DNA of 53,511 bases from Caldifarciminota bacterium (GTDB lineage Bacteria > Hydrothermota > Hydrothermia > LBFQ01). Positions 1 through 8,885 of this stretch are shown here, in pieces. The notes below the pieces were generated by a model. It ran no database searches. It worked only from the letters and a program-made list of their open reading frames with translations, and was not told where the DNA came from. The stretch covers positions 1 through 53,511 of the forward strand of contig WGAN01000131.1 in assembly GCA_015494805.1 (NCBI GenBank), read 5' to 3'. The position numbers were made by a program, and so were the translations under genes. The first letter of the stretch is position 1. The number at the start of each line of letters is the position of its first letter.

Positions 1-151
1 CCATATGCAAGTCCTTACCGGAGGGGTAGGGAAACATCTCAAGGACGTAGTACTTGCGTCTGGGCGGCTCCGGGGCCTTGTAGAGCTTCCTCTCCTCCCA
101 GAATCTCTGCCACTTCTCCTCTATCCTGCGGGGGTTGTACTCTCTCTCCAT
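1..151 (-). CDS. leuS: Leucyl-tRNA synthetase, N-terminal fragment (gene runs off the left edge)
   Basis: The minus strand from 151 reads [20 protein letters not shown] and then [17 protein letters not shown] before the window ends. This is the class I synthetase N-terminus, with FPYPSG leading into the HIGH-type ATP-binding motif (HMGH), which is cut at HM. Only about 50 of the roughly 800 residues expected are present. LeuS charges tRNA-Leu in the cytoplasm. The ATG lies 9 bases after a TAAAAT box, so the mRNA is probably leaderless. It is divergent from the methyltransferase gene to the right. Confidence 0.93.
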   Translation of the reverse strand, partial: MEREYNPRRIEEKWQRFWEERKLYKAPEPPRRKYYVLEMFPYPSGKDLHM

Positions 152-160
152 CAGGTGGGG

Positions 161-166
161 ATTTTA
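161..166 (-). promoter_or_regulatory. -10 box of leuS
   Basis: ATTTTA on the plus strand reads TAAAAT on the minus strand and ends 9 bases before the leuS ATG, leaving no room for a ribosome binding site. Confidence 0.6.
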
Positions 167-212
167 ACGGGGCGAAGGGGGAGGGTTGAGGTCGGCGACG
201 TATTTCCCCCTA

Positions 213-218
213 TATAAT
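213..218 (+). promoter_or_regulatory. -10 box of the defence operon
   Basis: A perfect TATAAT ends 9 bases before the ATG at 228. No Shine-Dalgarno sequence can fit, so transcription probably starts at or next to the start codon. Confidence 0.7.
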
Positions 219-227
219 ACCCGTCGT

Positions 228-2273
228 ATGCACGGATGGGTTGAGCTGCTCTGGGATGGGAAGAGGGAAAGGAGATTTACGAGGGATAGCGTTGATAGGA
301 ACTATGGGAAGGTAAGAGAGGTTAAGAGGATTCCCTTACCTTTTCAAAAGATAGAGCTTCTCGGTATAGACAAAAAACGCTCAACCCGTAGGAACCTGTT
401 TCCTATCTTCCCCGAAGAGGAGTGGCCGAAGAACTATCCGAAGAACTGGAAGAACCTTTTGATATGGGGAGACAACAAGCTGGCTATATCTTCACTCTTG
501 CAGGGTATCAGTATAAACGGTGATAAGCTCAACCTGCGGGGGAAGATAAAGCTCATTTATATTGACCCTCCCTTTGCAACCGGTGCTGATTTTTCCTTTA
601 AAGTACCTATGCCGGAAAGCTGGAAGAGATTTATACCGAAGAACGAAATCGTAAAGAACCCATCAATTGTGGAGGAGCTCGCCTATAGGGATATGTGGGG
701 AGGGAGAACTCCGGAGGAGAGGATAGCGTCCTACCTCACCTATATGTACGAGAGGCTCGTTTTGATGAAGGAGCTGTTGGCGAATGACGGGTCTATCTAC
801 GTGCATTTGGACTACAGGATGGTGCATTATGTGAAGTTGATGATGGATGAGATTTTTGGGAGGGAGAATTTTAGGAATGAGATTGTGTGGTGTTATGGAG
901 GCGGAGGACAGCCAAAAGAGGATTTTCCACGGAAACATGATGTAATCCTAAGATATTCAAAAACTAAGGAAGTTACATTTAACAAAGATGAACCTTTACT
1001 ACGAAAACCTTATAAAGAAAGTACACAACAGGTAGGGATTCATAGTACATATGCTAAAGTATATGGAGATATTAAGATTGATTTAGAAAAAGGGCAATTC
1101 ATTACAGATTGGTGGGACGACATAGAAGTAGTGACTGGTTGGAACCCAGAAAAAATAAATTACCCCACCCAAAAACCCGAAAAACTCCTTGAACGCATCA
1201 TCCTTGCATCCTCAAACGAAGGGGATATAGTGGCAGACTTCTTCTGTGGCTCTGGCACCTTAGCGGCGGTTGCGGAGAAATTGGGAAGGCGTTGGGTATG
1301 TGTGGATATGTCAAAGTATGCCGTTCACGTAACGAGAAAGAGACTCCTTGATATAGCCCGCTCAAAGGCCCTTGGCATAAAGGTTGAGGACGAGCGGAAA
1401 AGACCCAGATACGATAAACCACCGAGACCCTTCTACCTCATTACCATAGCCAACTATATGACCGATAAGATGCAAAATCGCTCCGAGGTTATAAACCTCA
1501 TCCTGAACCTCTACGGGGCTGAAAGGATGAAACAGCCCTTCAAATACCTGCACGGTTTGAAGCGGAAAGATAAGGAAATAATCCACGTTGGACAGGCGAA
1601 CTTCCCTGTCACGCCCGCCGAGATTTACGAGGTTATTAAGGAGTTTAAAGAAACTCCGTTCTACAGGGAGGGATGGACGCTTGTAATACTCGGCTGGGAT
1701 TGGGCGCCGGACACCTTTGAGAGGGCCAAGGACATCTGGGAGATGCAAGAGGTTAAGTTAAGACTACTGCACATTCCTCCCATCTCAAAACTTGAGGAGG
1801 TGATGAAGAAGTACAAACTTGACCTATCAAAACTCGTTAGCTTTGAACTCGCCTTTGACGAGGAAGTAAGGAAGCATCTACGGTTCGTTGAACCGGGATA
1901 CGTGTGGCTTGCCGTTAGGGAGGACGGGCTGAAGGTTGAGCTTGAAATAAAGGATTTCTGGGTCAGGTTTCCCCACGGCTACGAGGACCTTGAGGAGGAG
2001 ATAAGAAAGAGGATAGAGGAGGCCAAGACGGACGCCACCAAGAGGAAGTACTTCCTCCCTCTCATAAATTACTGGGCAGTAGACTGGAACTACGATGGGA
2101 CGGTGTTTAAGCACGACTTCGTCAGTTTTGATAGGAAACCCGGTGAGGGTAAGGTAGAAGTGAAGGCTAAGCACACGTATAGCGAACCGGGGACTTATAG
2201 GGTAGTGGTCAAGATAACGGATATTTTTGGAGGGGAGACATCAAAGGAGGTAATCGTTAATGTAAGGGGGTAA
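228..2273 (+). CDS. Type III-like adenine-specific DNA methyltransferase (Mod subunit)
   Basis: Encodes 681 aa. It carries the catalytic motif IV DPPF at about residues 113-116 (context YIDPPFATG). Motif I, ADFFCGSGT, follows at about 333-341. IV before I is the beta-class order seen in type III Mod enzymes. YPTQKPEKLLERI just before motif I is also typical. The expected activity is N6-adenine methylation with SAM. The last 45 or so residues resemble a PKD-like beta-sandwich (HTYSEPGTYRVVVKITD). Bases about 938-1165, between the two motifs, are markedly AT-richer than the rest and probably form the target-recognition region. The frame stays open upstream to a TTG at 186, but that would precede the TATAAT, so the ATG at 228 was chosen. 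The Res gene starts 3 bases downstream. Confidence 0.88.
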   Translation: MHGWVELLWDGKRERRFTRDSVDRNYGKVREVKRIPLPFQKIELLGIDKKRSTRRNLFPIFPEEEWPKNYPKNWKNLLIWGDNKLAISSLLQGISINGDKLNLRGKIKLIYIDPPFATGADFSFKVPMPESWKRFIPKNEIVKNPSIVEELAYRDMWGGRTPEERIASYLTYMYERLVLMKELLANDGSIYVHLDYRMVHYVKLMMDEIFGRENFRNEIVWCYGGGGQPKEDFPRKHDVILRYSKTKEVTFNKDEPLLRKPYKESTQQVGIHSTYAKVYGDIKIDLEKGQFITDWWDDIEVVTGWNPEKINYPTQKPEKLLERIILASSNEGDIVADFFCGSGTLAAVAEKLGRRWVCVDMSKYAVHVTRKRLLDIARSKALGIKVEDERKRPRYDKPPRPFYLITIANYMTDKMQNRSEVINLILNLYGAERMKQPFKYLHGLKRKDKEIIHVGQANFPVTPAEIYEVIKEFKETPFYREGWTLVILGWDWAPDTFERAKDIWEMQEVKLRLLHIPPISKLEEVMKKYKLDLSKLVSFELAFDEEVRKHLRFVEPGYVWLAVREDGLKVELEIKDFWVRFPHGYEDLEEEIRKRIEEAKTDATKRKYFLPLINYWAVDWNYDGTVFKHDFVSFDRKPGEGKVEVKAKHTYSEPGTYRVVVKITDIFGGETSKEVIVNVRG

Positions 2274-2276
2274 AAT

Positions 2277-5087
2277 ATGCCGAGGAAAAGGAAGAGCAGT
2301 TTTCCTACAATTGAGGTCGAAAAACCCCCTGCAGACATAACCTTTATACCTCCCCATTCAATCCTTGAGCCTTACCCGAAATGGATCAGAATAGATGAGA
2401 ATTTCCTTGATTTAGTTGAAAGACGGTTCAAAAAATACATCCTTGATGGGGTAGCGTGGGCGAACAGTCAGAGGAAGAAGGGAAACCCTTACGCCCGATA
2501 CCCTTCCGAGGCCGTTTGTGTTAATAATCTCAGATTGAAGGTAAAGGAGTGGAGGGAGAAAGGCTATCCGGATGTCTCGGATACGACGAGGTACTTACTG
2601 GACTTCTGGTTTGAGCGTCCAAGGGATAAAGTATTCTGGTTCTCTCAAAGAGAAGCAGTTGAGACCCTTATTTACCTTTACGAAGTGGAGGAAATAACTA
2701 AGGTTAGCGACTTAGTGAAAAAATTCGGAGCTTTTGAGGTCGGTAATTACGATAAATACGACATATATCCGAGATATGCCTTTAGGATGGCCACAGGCTC
2801 AGGTAAGACCCTGACTATGGCCCTTTTGAGTGTATGGTCGTTTTTTAACTATCTTTACGAGGACGTAGATAGGTACGCGAGGTTCTTCCTGTTCGTCGCT
2901 CCCAACCTCATAGTGTATGACAGGTTGAGAAGGGACCTTGAGGATCTCTCAATTTACCGAGGGTTTCATCTCATACCGGAGGAGTGGGAAAAAGATTTTA
3001 AACTGCGGGTTATAACGAGGGACACCTTCTCGGACGCCGATAGATTCCCACCTCCGGATGATGAAGGGGTGATATTCGTGAGCAACATCCATCAGATAGG
3101 ATTTAGAAAGAAAAGTAGGAGGAAGGAAGACGTTATAGCTACACTGTTTGACTTACCCGATCCGGGAAACGATCCCTACAAGGCTACGTCAATCAAACTG
3201 TGGGAGATACTAAAAAACTACCCGAATCTGATGATACTCAAAGATGAGGCCCATCACATCCATAGAGAGGAGAGCAGCTGGCAAAACTACCTATGGGATC
3301 TGCACAAAGAGCTAGAGGAAAGCCATTCAAAGGGTATATTTATGGAACTTGATTTCAGCGCTACCCCGAAGGATGAGGATGGGGCTTTGTTCCCTTGGAT
3401 AATCGTTGATTTTTCCCTAAGGGAGGCAATTCAAACGGGAATAGTGAAGTATCCTGCCAAAGTGCTGGTACATAACGCCCCGGCGATAAAGAGGGGATTC
3501 TCCTTAGAAGACCTCATGCCCTACATAAACGCCGCCCTTGATAGATGGAGGAAACATAAAAAGAAGTTGAAAGAGCTGGGTAAAAAGTCCGTTCTTTTCA
3601 TAATGGCGGATGATATATCAACCGCAGAGGCCATATACGAAAGACTACTTAAAGAACCCGACATAAACCCCTCCAATATGATGCTAATACATTCAGAGCT
3701 TGACAACTGGAAGGCCAAGCTCAAGAAGAGAGGGAAGGAAATAGTTTCAAAGATAGAAATTGATGGTGAGGAGAGGAAGATAGATAAAGAGTTGGCCCTA
3801 ACGCTGGTAAGGGACCTTGACCGTCCCGACAATCCCATTGAGGTAATATCAAGCGTTATGATGTTGAACGAGGGGTGGGATGTAAGGTCCGTGACGGTTA
3901 TACTCGGTCTTAGGTCTTACGCCTCAAAGAGGGAGGTCCTCCCCGAACAGGTGATAGGTAGGGGACTTAGGAAGCTCTTCCCGAACGAGGGTGTAGATGT
4001 TGATAATTGGGTGAATATTTTGGAGGTGGTGGGACCTCCCAACCTACTGAAGATCCTTGATAATCTTGAGCAGATTGAGGGCTTCAAGATACCTGTAGCT
4101 CCGGATAAATTCTTCGTATCCTTTGGCCCGCGGATAGATGCAAGCGATGAGATGAAGTTTGAAATACCGATTTACGAGGCTATGTCCTTCAACGAGAGTA
4201 TAAATTTAAAAGATATAATAGATACCGCCTTCTCCCAGCTCCCATCCCGCACCTTCAAATACGACGAGATTGAAGCGTTCCGTAAGAGATACGAGTACGA
4301 AGTTGTTGATATGAAGGACAGGGTCTTGGACAAAGGGGAGATTGAAACCTACCTCTACGATGTTCCTGCTGTGCGTCTGGTAAAATTGGCAAAGGATTTA
4401 CAGAACGAAATACCACTTCCCAACTCCTTCCACCTGCTTTTAGAATACCTTGAGAGGTACATAACCGAGAGGTTATTTGACTCCCCCGTGGAGCTTGACG
4501 ATGGAGTTTTGAGGTTTCTATCGGCTAAGGGATGGTATCCGCAGGTCAAGAAGGCCATCTTAGATGCCTTCAAAAACATCCTTAAAAACCCCATGTTCTC
4601 AGATGAAGTTGAATTAAAGGAAGTGAGGGGTATAGACGACCTTGAGAGTTTCCCTTGGAACAAGGACTTTATGGACTCGGATAAGAGCTTACTCGTCAGG
4701 ATAGCCTACGAGGATGACGAGCAGATAAAAGTGCCATCCTCTCCTGTGGATAACGATATGGAGGCAGACTTCGTAAATTTCTTGACAAAAGCCGAAGATG
4801 TCGTCTCCTTTATAAAGAACGTTCCCCATATTGTAGGCCTTAAGATAGATTACTATGATTCAAGGGAAAGGAAGTGGAGGAGGTTCTATCCAGATTTCAT
4901 CGTTAAGACGAAGGATGGGATGTATATCGTTGAAACTAAAGGGAGGGAGGAGATTCAAGTACCCGATAAGAACCTCGCCGCCCAAAAGTGGTGCAACATC
5001 ATCAACAGTAAAAGCGGTCAGAGGTGGAAGTATCTCTACTTGAGGGAGGGGGATTGGGTGGGAAAAAGCAGGCTTGACAGAGTATGA
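2277..5087 (+). CDS. Type III-like restriction subunit: DEAH helicase with C-terminal PD-(D/E)XK nuclease
   Basis: Encodes 936 aa. Walker A (ATGSGKT) is at about residue 170, a DEAH box (LKDEAHHIH) at about 320, a FSATP motif III at about 360 and motif VI (QVIGRGLRK) at about 557, which together make an SF2 motor. The C-terminus has a PD-(D/E)XK-type endonuclease signature: PDFIVKTKDG at about 871 and ETKG at about 885. This is the architecture of type III Res proteins. It would partner Mod, cleaving DNA that lacks the Mod mark. It follows mod by 3 bases and overlaps the next gene by 4 bases (ATGA), so the three genes are probably cotranscribed. Confidence 0.88.
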   Translation: MPRKRKSSFPTIEVEKPPADITFIPPHSILEPYPKWIRIDENFLDLVERRFKKYILDGVAWANSQRKKGNPYARYPSEAVCVNNLRLKVKEWREKGYPDVSDTTRYLLDFWFERPRDKVFWFSQREAVETLIYLYEVEEITKVSDLVKKFGAFEVGNYDKYDIYPRYAFRMATGSGKTLTMALLSVWSFFNYLYEDVDRYARFFLFVAPNLIVYDRLRRDLEDLSIYRGFHLIPEEWEKDFKLRVITRDTFSDADRFPPPDDEGVIFVSNIHQIGFRKKSRRKEDVIATLFDLPDPGNDPYKATSIKLWEILKNYPNLMILKDEAHHIHREESSWQNYLWDLHKELEESHSKGIFMELDFSATPKDEDGALFPWIIVDFSLREAIQTGIVKYPAKVLVHNAPAIKRGFSLEDLMPYINAALDRWRKHKKKLKELGKKSVLFIMADDISTAEAIYERLLKEPDINPSNMMLIHSELDNWKAKLKKRGKEIVSKIEIDGEERKIDKELALTLVRDLDRPDNPIEVISSVMMLNEGWDVRSVTVILGLRSYASKREVLPEQVIGRGLRKLFPNEGVDVDNWVNILEVVGPPNLLKILDNLEQIEGFKIPVAPDKFFVSFGPRIDASDEMKFEIPIYEAMSFNESINLKDIIDTAFSQLPSRTFKYDEIEAFRKRYEYEVVDMKDRVLDKGEIETYLYDVPAVRLVKLAKDLQNEIPLPNSFHLLLEYLERYITERLFDSPVELDDGVLRFLSAKGWYPQVKKAILDAFKNILKNPMFSDEVELKEVRGIDDLESFPWNKDFMDSDKSLLVRIAYEDDEQIKVPSSPVDNDMEADFVNFLTKAEDVVSFIKNVPHIVGLKIDYYDSRERKWRRFYPDFIVKTKDGMYIVETKGREEIQVPDKNLAAQKWCNIINSKSGQRWKYLYLREGDWVGKSRLDRV

Positions 5088-5231
5088 AAATCACCCTCTT
5101 GGCCAAGCTCAAATTTGACCTCCGGGACCCCGACGAAGCCCACTTCGCTGGCCATGAACTGGCCGCAATTCTAAACAGCGACGTAAAACCTGTCAGGACC
5201 ATCCCCTTCCTCTTCAGGGAACACCCCTTCA
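5084..5231 (+). repeat. 148-bp direct repeat, copy 1 (5' end of the second methyltransferase gene)
   Basis: By eye, 146 of 148 bases match 8738-8885. Both differences are C here and T in copy 2. The match begins at the start codon (one T earlier at most) and stops abruptly after base 5231. Confidence 0.95.
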
Positions 5232-6880
5232 ACAAGTTAAACGAGGTTGCAGTACGCATAATCACCCGGAACCTTTACCTCGGAGAGGTACAGGGATATC
5301 TGGCGAAGGTTAAAAACGTTAGGACCGATAAACTTATATACGGACCGGCATTTTTTAGGGAAATATACCTTATAGTTGAAACTTCTAAGAGTGAAGAGGA
5401 GTTAAAGCGGGAGCTATCCCTAACTAACGAAAATCTGTTTCAGATTCTTACCGCGAATGATGGGATATTCGTGGTAAGGTTATTTCCCATCCAGACCTTA
5501 TTTGAGTACGCAGCTGACGTTAAGAAACTACCCTACGTTGCCATTACTCCGAAGGGGACGAAGAACTTGGATGAATACCTTTCTGAAAAGGAAAAGGGCA
5601 TAGAGAGGGGATTGGAGGAACTTATACATCATTTGAGGAACAACCATTTCCGCGCCCCCCATCTCGGTCTGGGTAAGAGACACATAGGGGATTTCGTAGA
5701 TTGGGCATCAACCGACCTGCGCAAACCCTTTCTTCACTACCTCCACAAGTACAAGGGCAAGGGGGATCCGAGAATATCAAGGGCCTTGATAAACCTTCTC
5801 AAGGTGGATGAGGGCGCTACTGTTCTGGACCCCTTTGCAGGGTCCGGTGCCTTTATAGCGGATGCTCCTACTATGGGATTGAACGCCGTAGGGGTTGAGA
5901 TCCTAAGGATAGGAAAGCTCATATCCGAAGTTAAGGGAGATTTGAACTACGATATACAGAGATTAAGGGGGGAGATAGTAAAACTTTTCAGTGGCCGCTA
6001 CAGGGAACGGGATATGTTTTCCGGGGATATTTCCGGTGAGATAAGAAGGATTAGGGAAAATCTACTGAAGCAAATAGGAAACAGTAAGATAGTTTCAAAC
6101 ATTATACCACATCTTAAAAAGATCGCCTATCTGAAAAACGAAATAGAAAATATCAAATATGAGAAAGCAAAAAAGTTCCTCCTCCTGATGTTAAGTCAGA
6201 AGATCATAGAGTTCTCCGAGAAGAAAAGGGGCAACGATTTTACGACTTCATTCCGCAACTACGTTGAAGATAGGTATCTAACCCTGTATGCTACCCTGAA
6301 GCTGGCCGAAAAGTTGGGAATAAACCTTAATAGTGGAAAGATAAGGATAGTAAAGGCCGATTCCACAAGTATGCATTTTTTGGAGGATGGATCCATAGAC
6401 GGAATACTGACATCACCCCCTTACTTTGATGCCCTGGACTATATCGGAAACAACAAGGTTTCAATAGTTATTCTTGGCTTTGATGAGGATTTGAAATTCG
6501 GAGCTACCAAAGAGTACTATTCAAAATTTGACAAGTATGACCTGAAACTACCCGAATCTAGTGAAGATCTGATAACTTTACTAAAAAAATCCCGAAGGTC
6601 ATCCAAGGCAAACGTTGTCAGGAACTATCTGAAGATGATGAAACTGTCGTTTAGGGAGTGTTTTAGAGTCTTAAAACCCGGAAAATATTACGTCATGGTT
6701 GTCAGTAAATACCATCGCTGGATTATAAACGGTGAGGAGAGGAGAATTGAAACGTCGCGGATTCTATCGGAGCTGGGCGTATCGGAGGGTTTCAAACTCG
6801 TGGATGTGATCCAGCACGGGCTTTCAAAGGCGGATAAGGGGAAGATCAACGTAGAAGATATATTGATTTTCCAGAAGTGA
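5084..6880 (+). CDS. Second DNA methyltransferase-like protein with TRM11-like layout
   Basis: Encodes 598 aa. The SAM-binding motif DPFAGSGAF is at about 248 and the catalytic motif TSPPYFDALDY at about 442. (T/S)PPY is typical of N4-cytosine or N6-adenine DNA methyltransferases. The roughly 190 residues between the motifs are Lys/Glu-rich and may carry target recognition. The N-terminal 240 residues look like the accessory domain of TRM11/COG1041-type enzymes (FAGHELAAIL segment), so an RNA substrate cannot be excluded. The start overlaps the Res stop by 4 bases. Its first 148 bp recur almost perfectly at 8738-8885. Methyltransferase: high confidence; substrate: uncertain. Confidence 0.78.
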   Translation: MKITLLAKLKFDLRDPDEAHFAGHELAAILNSDVKPVRTIPFLFREHPFNKLNEVAVRIITRNLYLGEVQGYLAKVKNVRTDKLIYGPAFFREIYLIVETSKSEEELKRELSLTNENLFQILTANDGIFVVRLFPIQTLFEYAADVKKLPYVAITPKGTKNLDEYLSEKEKGIERGLEELIHHLRNNHFRAPHLGLGKRHIGDFVDWASTDLRKPFLHYLHKYKGKGDPRISRALINLLKVDEGATVLDPFAGSGAFIADAPTMGLNAVGVEILRIGKLISEVKGDLNYDIQRLRGEIVKLFSGRYRERDMFSGDISGEIRRIRENLLKQIGNSKIVSNIIPHLKKIAYLKNEIENIKYEKAKKFLLLMLSQKIIEFSEKKRGNDFTTSFRNYVEDRYLTLYATLKLAEKLGINLNSGKIRIVKADSTSMHFLEDGSIDGILTSPPYFDALDYIGNNKVSIVILGFDEDLKFGATKEYYSKFDKYDLKLPESSEDLITLLKKSRRSSKANVVRNYLKMMKLSFRECFRVLKPGKYYVMVVSKYHRWIINGEERRIETSRILSELGVSEGFKLVDVIQHGLSKADKGKINVEDILIFQK

Positions 6881-6903
6881 CCTTTAAATCTTGATGCCGC
6901 CCG

Positions 6904-6909
6904 TATAAT
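6904..6909 (+). promoter_or_regulatory. -10 box of the ATPase/TOPRIM pair
   Basis: TATAAT lies 5 bases before a GTG at 6915 and 11 bases before an ATG at 6921. The 5-base spacing matches other leaderless genes here, such as purC and galT. The pair therefore has its own promoter inside the island. Confidence 0.6.
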
Positions 6910-6914
6910 GGGCG

Positions 6915-8195
6915 GTGAGGATGGCTATAAAGAGGATAGAAGTAAGGAACTTTAAGAGTTTTAAGGATTTGAGAGTTGACCTTGGGAGATTCAACGTCTT
7001 AATTGGTGCAAATGCCTCCGGCAAGTCAAATTTTGTGAGTATTTTTAGGTTTTTGAGGGATATAGTAAAGCATGGATTGGAAAATGCCATATCCCTACAA
7101 GGTGGAGTGGAATATATCAGGAATATTAAAATAGAACACAAAGAGAATTTGCGCATAAAAGTTATTTTTGGTGAAAAATATAAAACACTTCCTCAAAAAA
7201 CTAAAATAGGTATAATTAGTACTGAATTGATAGAAACTGTTTATGAATTTTCATTAAGATTTTATAAAAGAAAAAGAGGGGCAGGTTTTAGGATAGAAAA
7301 AGATGTTTTAACTCATAAAATTAGATTTTTAAAAATGGAAGAAAAGATCAAAGACACACGAACTTTAGGATTTAAAGAGATTGGCAAAGGGGAGATAATC
7401 ATTTATCACAACGGAAATAAAATAATAGTCAATTTTAATAAGTATCCTGATATACCTGTAAATAGAGATGAATTATTCTTTGTAGCTGTAGAGAAGTTGC
7501 CGGAGCTAACTCTACTTATAGAGGCACCTATACTCATATTGCCTCCGATAAGACCTGTAAAGGGTTCGTTTATTTTAAATAATATAGCACTATATGATTT
7601 CGATCCTAAATTACCTAAAAAGGCTCATCCTATCACAGGAAAAGCTGAATTGGAGGAAGATGGTAGCAATCTATCCATAGTTCTCAAAAACATTTTATCA
7701 AGGAAAGAGGAAAGAGAAAAACTGTTTAATCTCATAAAAGATCTCCTTCCATTCGTAGAGAACCTTGACGTTGAGAAGTTTGCAGACAAATCCATTCTAT
7801 TCAAGCTGAAAGAGTCCTACTCAAGAAAAAAGTATATTCCTGCATCTTTAATCTCCGATGGTACAATAAACATAACCGCGCTTATTGTAGCTCTGTTCTT
7901 TGAGAGGAAACCGTTTGTTATTATTGAAGAGCCTGAACGGAACATTCATCCACATCTGATTTCCAGAGTGGTTGAAATGATGAAGGACGCTTCCAGACAT
8001 AAGCAGATTTTGGTCACCACACACAACCCGGAGTTCGTCAAACATGCCGGCCTGGAAAATCTCTTGCTTATCTCCCGTAATAGGGAAGGATTTTCGGAAA
8101 TTTCACGCCCTGCAAAGAGGGAAGAGGTTAAAATATTTTTAGAGAACGATATAGGTATTGATGAGCTTTATGTGCAGAACTTACTGGAGGTTTGA
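6915..8195 (+). CDS. AAA/ABC-type ATPase of a defence ATPase-nuclease pair
   Basis: Encodes 426 aa. The N-terminus IKRIEVRNFKSFKDLRV and the Walker A GANASGKSN at about residue 30 are typical of SMC/RecF-like AAA_15/AAA_21 ATPases. The C-terminal half has the signature-like SDGT at about 314, Walker B (FVIIEEPE) at about 333 and the H-loop TTHNPEF at about 368. Such ATPases pair with TOPRIM or DUF4276/DUF4435 proteins in OLD-, PARIS- and RloAB-like defence modules, and the next gene fits this. The central part (bases about 7140-7740) is much AT-richer than either end. Start: GTG 6915 by promoter spacing, or ATG 6921. Confidence 0.8.
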   Translation: MRMAIKRIEVRNFKSFKDLRVDLGRFNVLIGANASGKSNFVSIFRFLRDIVKHGLENAISLQGGVEYIRNIKIEHKENLRIKVIFGEKYKTLPQKTKIGIISTELIETVYEFSLRFYKRKRGAGFRIEKDVLTHKIRFLKMEEKIKDTRTLGFKEIGKGEIIIYHNGNKIIVNFNKYPDIPVNRDELFFVAVEKLPELTLLIEAPILILPPIRPVKGSFILNNIALYDFDPKLPKKAHPITGKAELEEDGSNLSIVLKNILSRKEEREKLFNLIKDLLPFVENLDVEKFADKSILFKLKESYSRKKYIPASLISDGTINITALIVALFFERKPFVIIEEPERNIHPHLISRVVEMMKDASRHKQILVTTHNPEFVKHAGLENLLLISRNREGFSEISRPAKREEVKIFLENDIGIDELYVQNLLEV

Positions 8196-8198
8196 GGT

Positions 8199-8735
8199 AT
8201 GGCCTCGTACAGACGGTTGTTCATATTCGTTGAAGGGAACGATGATGAGAGGTTTATCAGGTACGTAATAGAACCGGAGTTTATGAAAAAATACGATTAC
8301 GTCAGAATCATAAAGTACGCACAGGAAAAGAAGGACAAACTGTGCAATTTGATAAAATCAATCAAAAGTATGGGAGCAGACTATCTCTTCTTTGCCGACA
8401 TCAACGATGCGCCGTGCATTACTGGTAAAAAATCAAAGATTATTAAAAGTTGCAAAGAAATCAGCCCGAATAGGGTATTGATCGTAATAAGGGAGATAGA
8501 GGGCTGGTATCTGGCGGGATTGAGTGATGAGGACTGTATAAAGCTCAAAATTAAATGTTTTTCAAATACAGACAATATCACAAAGGAGGAATTTAATAAG
8601 TTAATTCCCAAGAAATTCTCTTATTCTCGTATAAACTTTCTGATAGAAATTTTAAATCACTTTTCTATAGACGAGGCGAGACGCAAAAATAGATCTTTTG
8701 AGTATTTTTATAATAAATATCTTAAGCAATGGTAA
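8199..8735 (+). CDS. Small TOPRIM-like partner of the AAA ATPase
   Basis: Encodes 178 aa. The N-terminus LFIFVEGNDDERF has the TOPRIM glutamate (VEG), FADIND at about residues 66-71 supplies a D-x-D-like motif, and REIEGWYLAGL at about 98 resembles the REhEAWLLAD segment of DUF4276-type proteins. In related pairs the TOPRIM protein is the nuclease effector and the ATPase the sensor. The gene starts 3 bases after the ATPase stop, behind a GGAGG. It is short for AriB of PARIS (about 300 aa), so a DUF4276/RloB-like role is a better guess. Function is inferred from motif and context only. Confidence 0.62.
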   Translation: MASYRRLFIFVEGNDDERFIRYVIEPEFMKKYDYVRIIKYAQEKKDKLCNLIKSIKSMGADYLFFADINDAPCITGKKSKIIKSCKEISPNRVLIVIREIEGWYLAGLSDEDCIKLKIKCFSNTDNITKEEFNKLIPKKFSYSRINFLIEILNHFSIDEARRKNRSFEYFYNKYLKQW

Positions 8736-8737
8736 AT

Positions 8738-8885
8738 ATGAAAATCACCCTCTTGGCTAAGCTCAAATTTGACCTCCGGGACCCCGACGAAGCCCACTTC
8801 GCTGGCCATGAACTGGCCGCAATTCTAAACAGCGATGTAAAACCTGTCAGGACCATCCCCTTCCTCTTCAGGGAACACCCCTTCA
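8738..8885 (+). repeat. 148-bp direct repeat, copy 2
   Basis: Partner of 5084-5231, offset by 3654 bases in the same orientation. Recombination between the copies would remove most of the second methyltransferase gene and the whole ATPase-TOPRIM pair. Confidence 0.95.

Noticed and set aside
186-227. TTG start for mod, 14 codons upstream
   Set aside because: It would lie before the TATAAT at 213, and the extra residues do not resemble the family.
6915-8735. Calling the ATPase pair PARIS (AriA/AriB)
   Set aside because: The TOPRIM-like protein is only 178 aa and its REIEGW segment is closer to DUF4276-type partners; the name would overstate the evidence.
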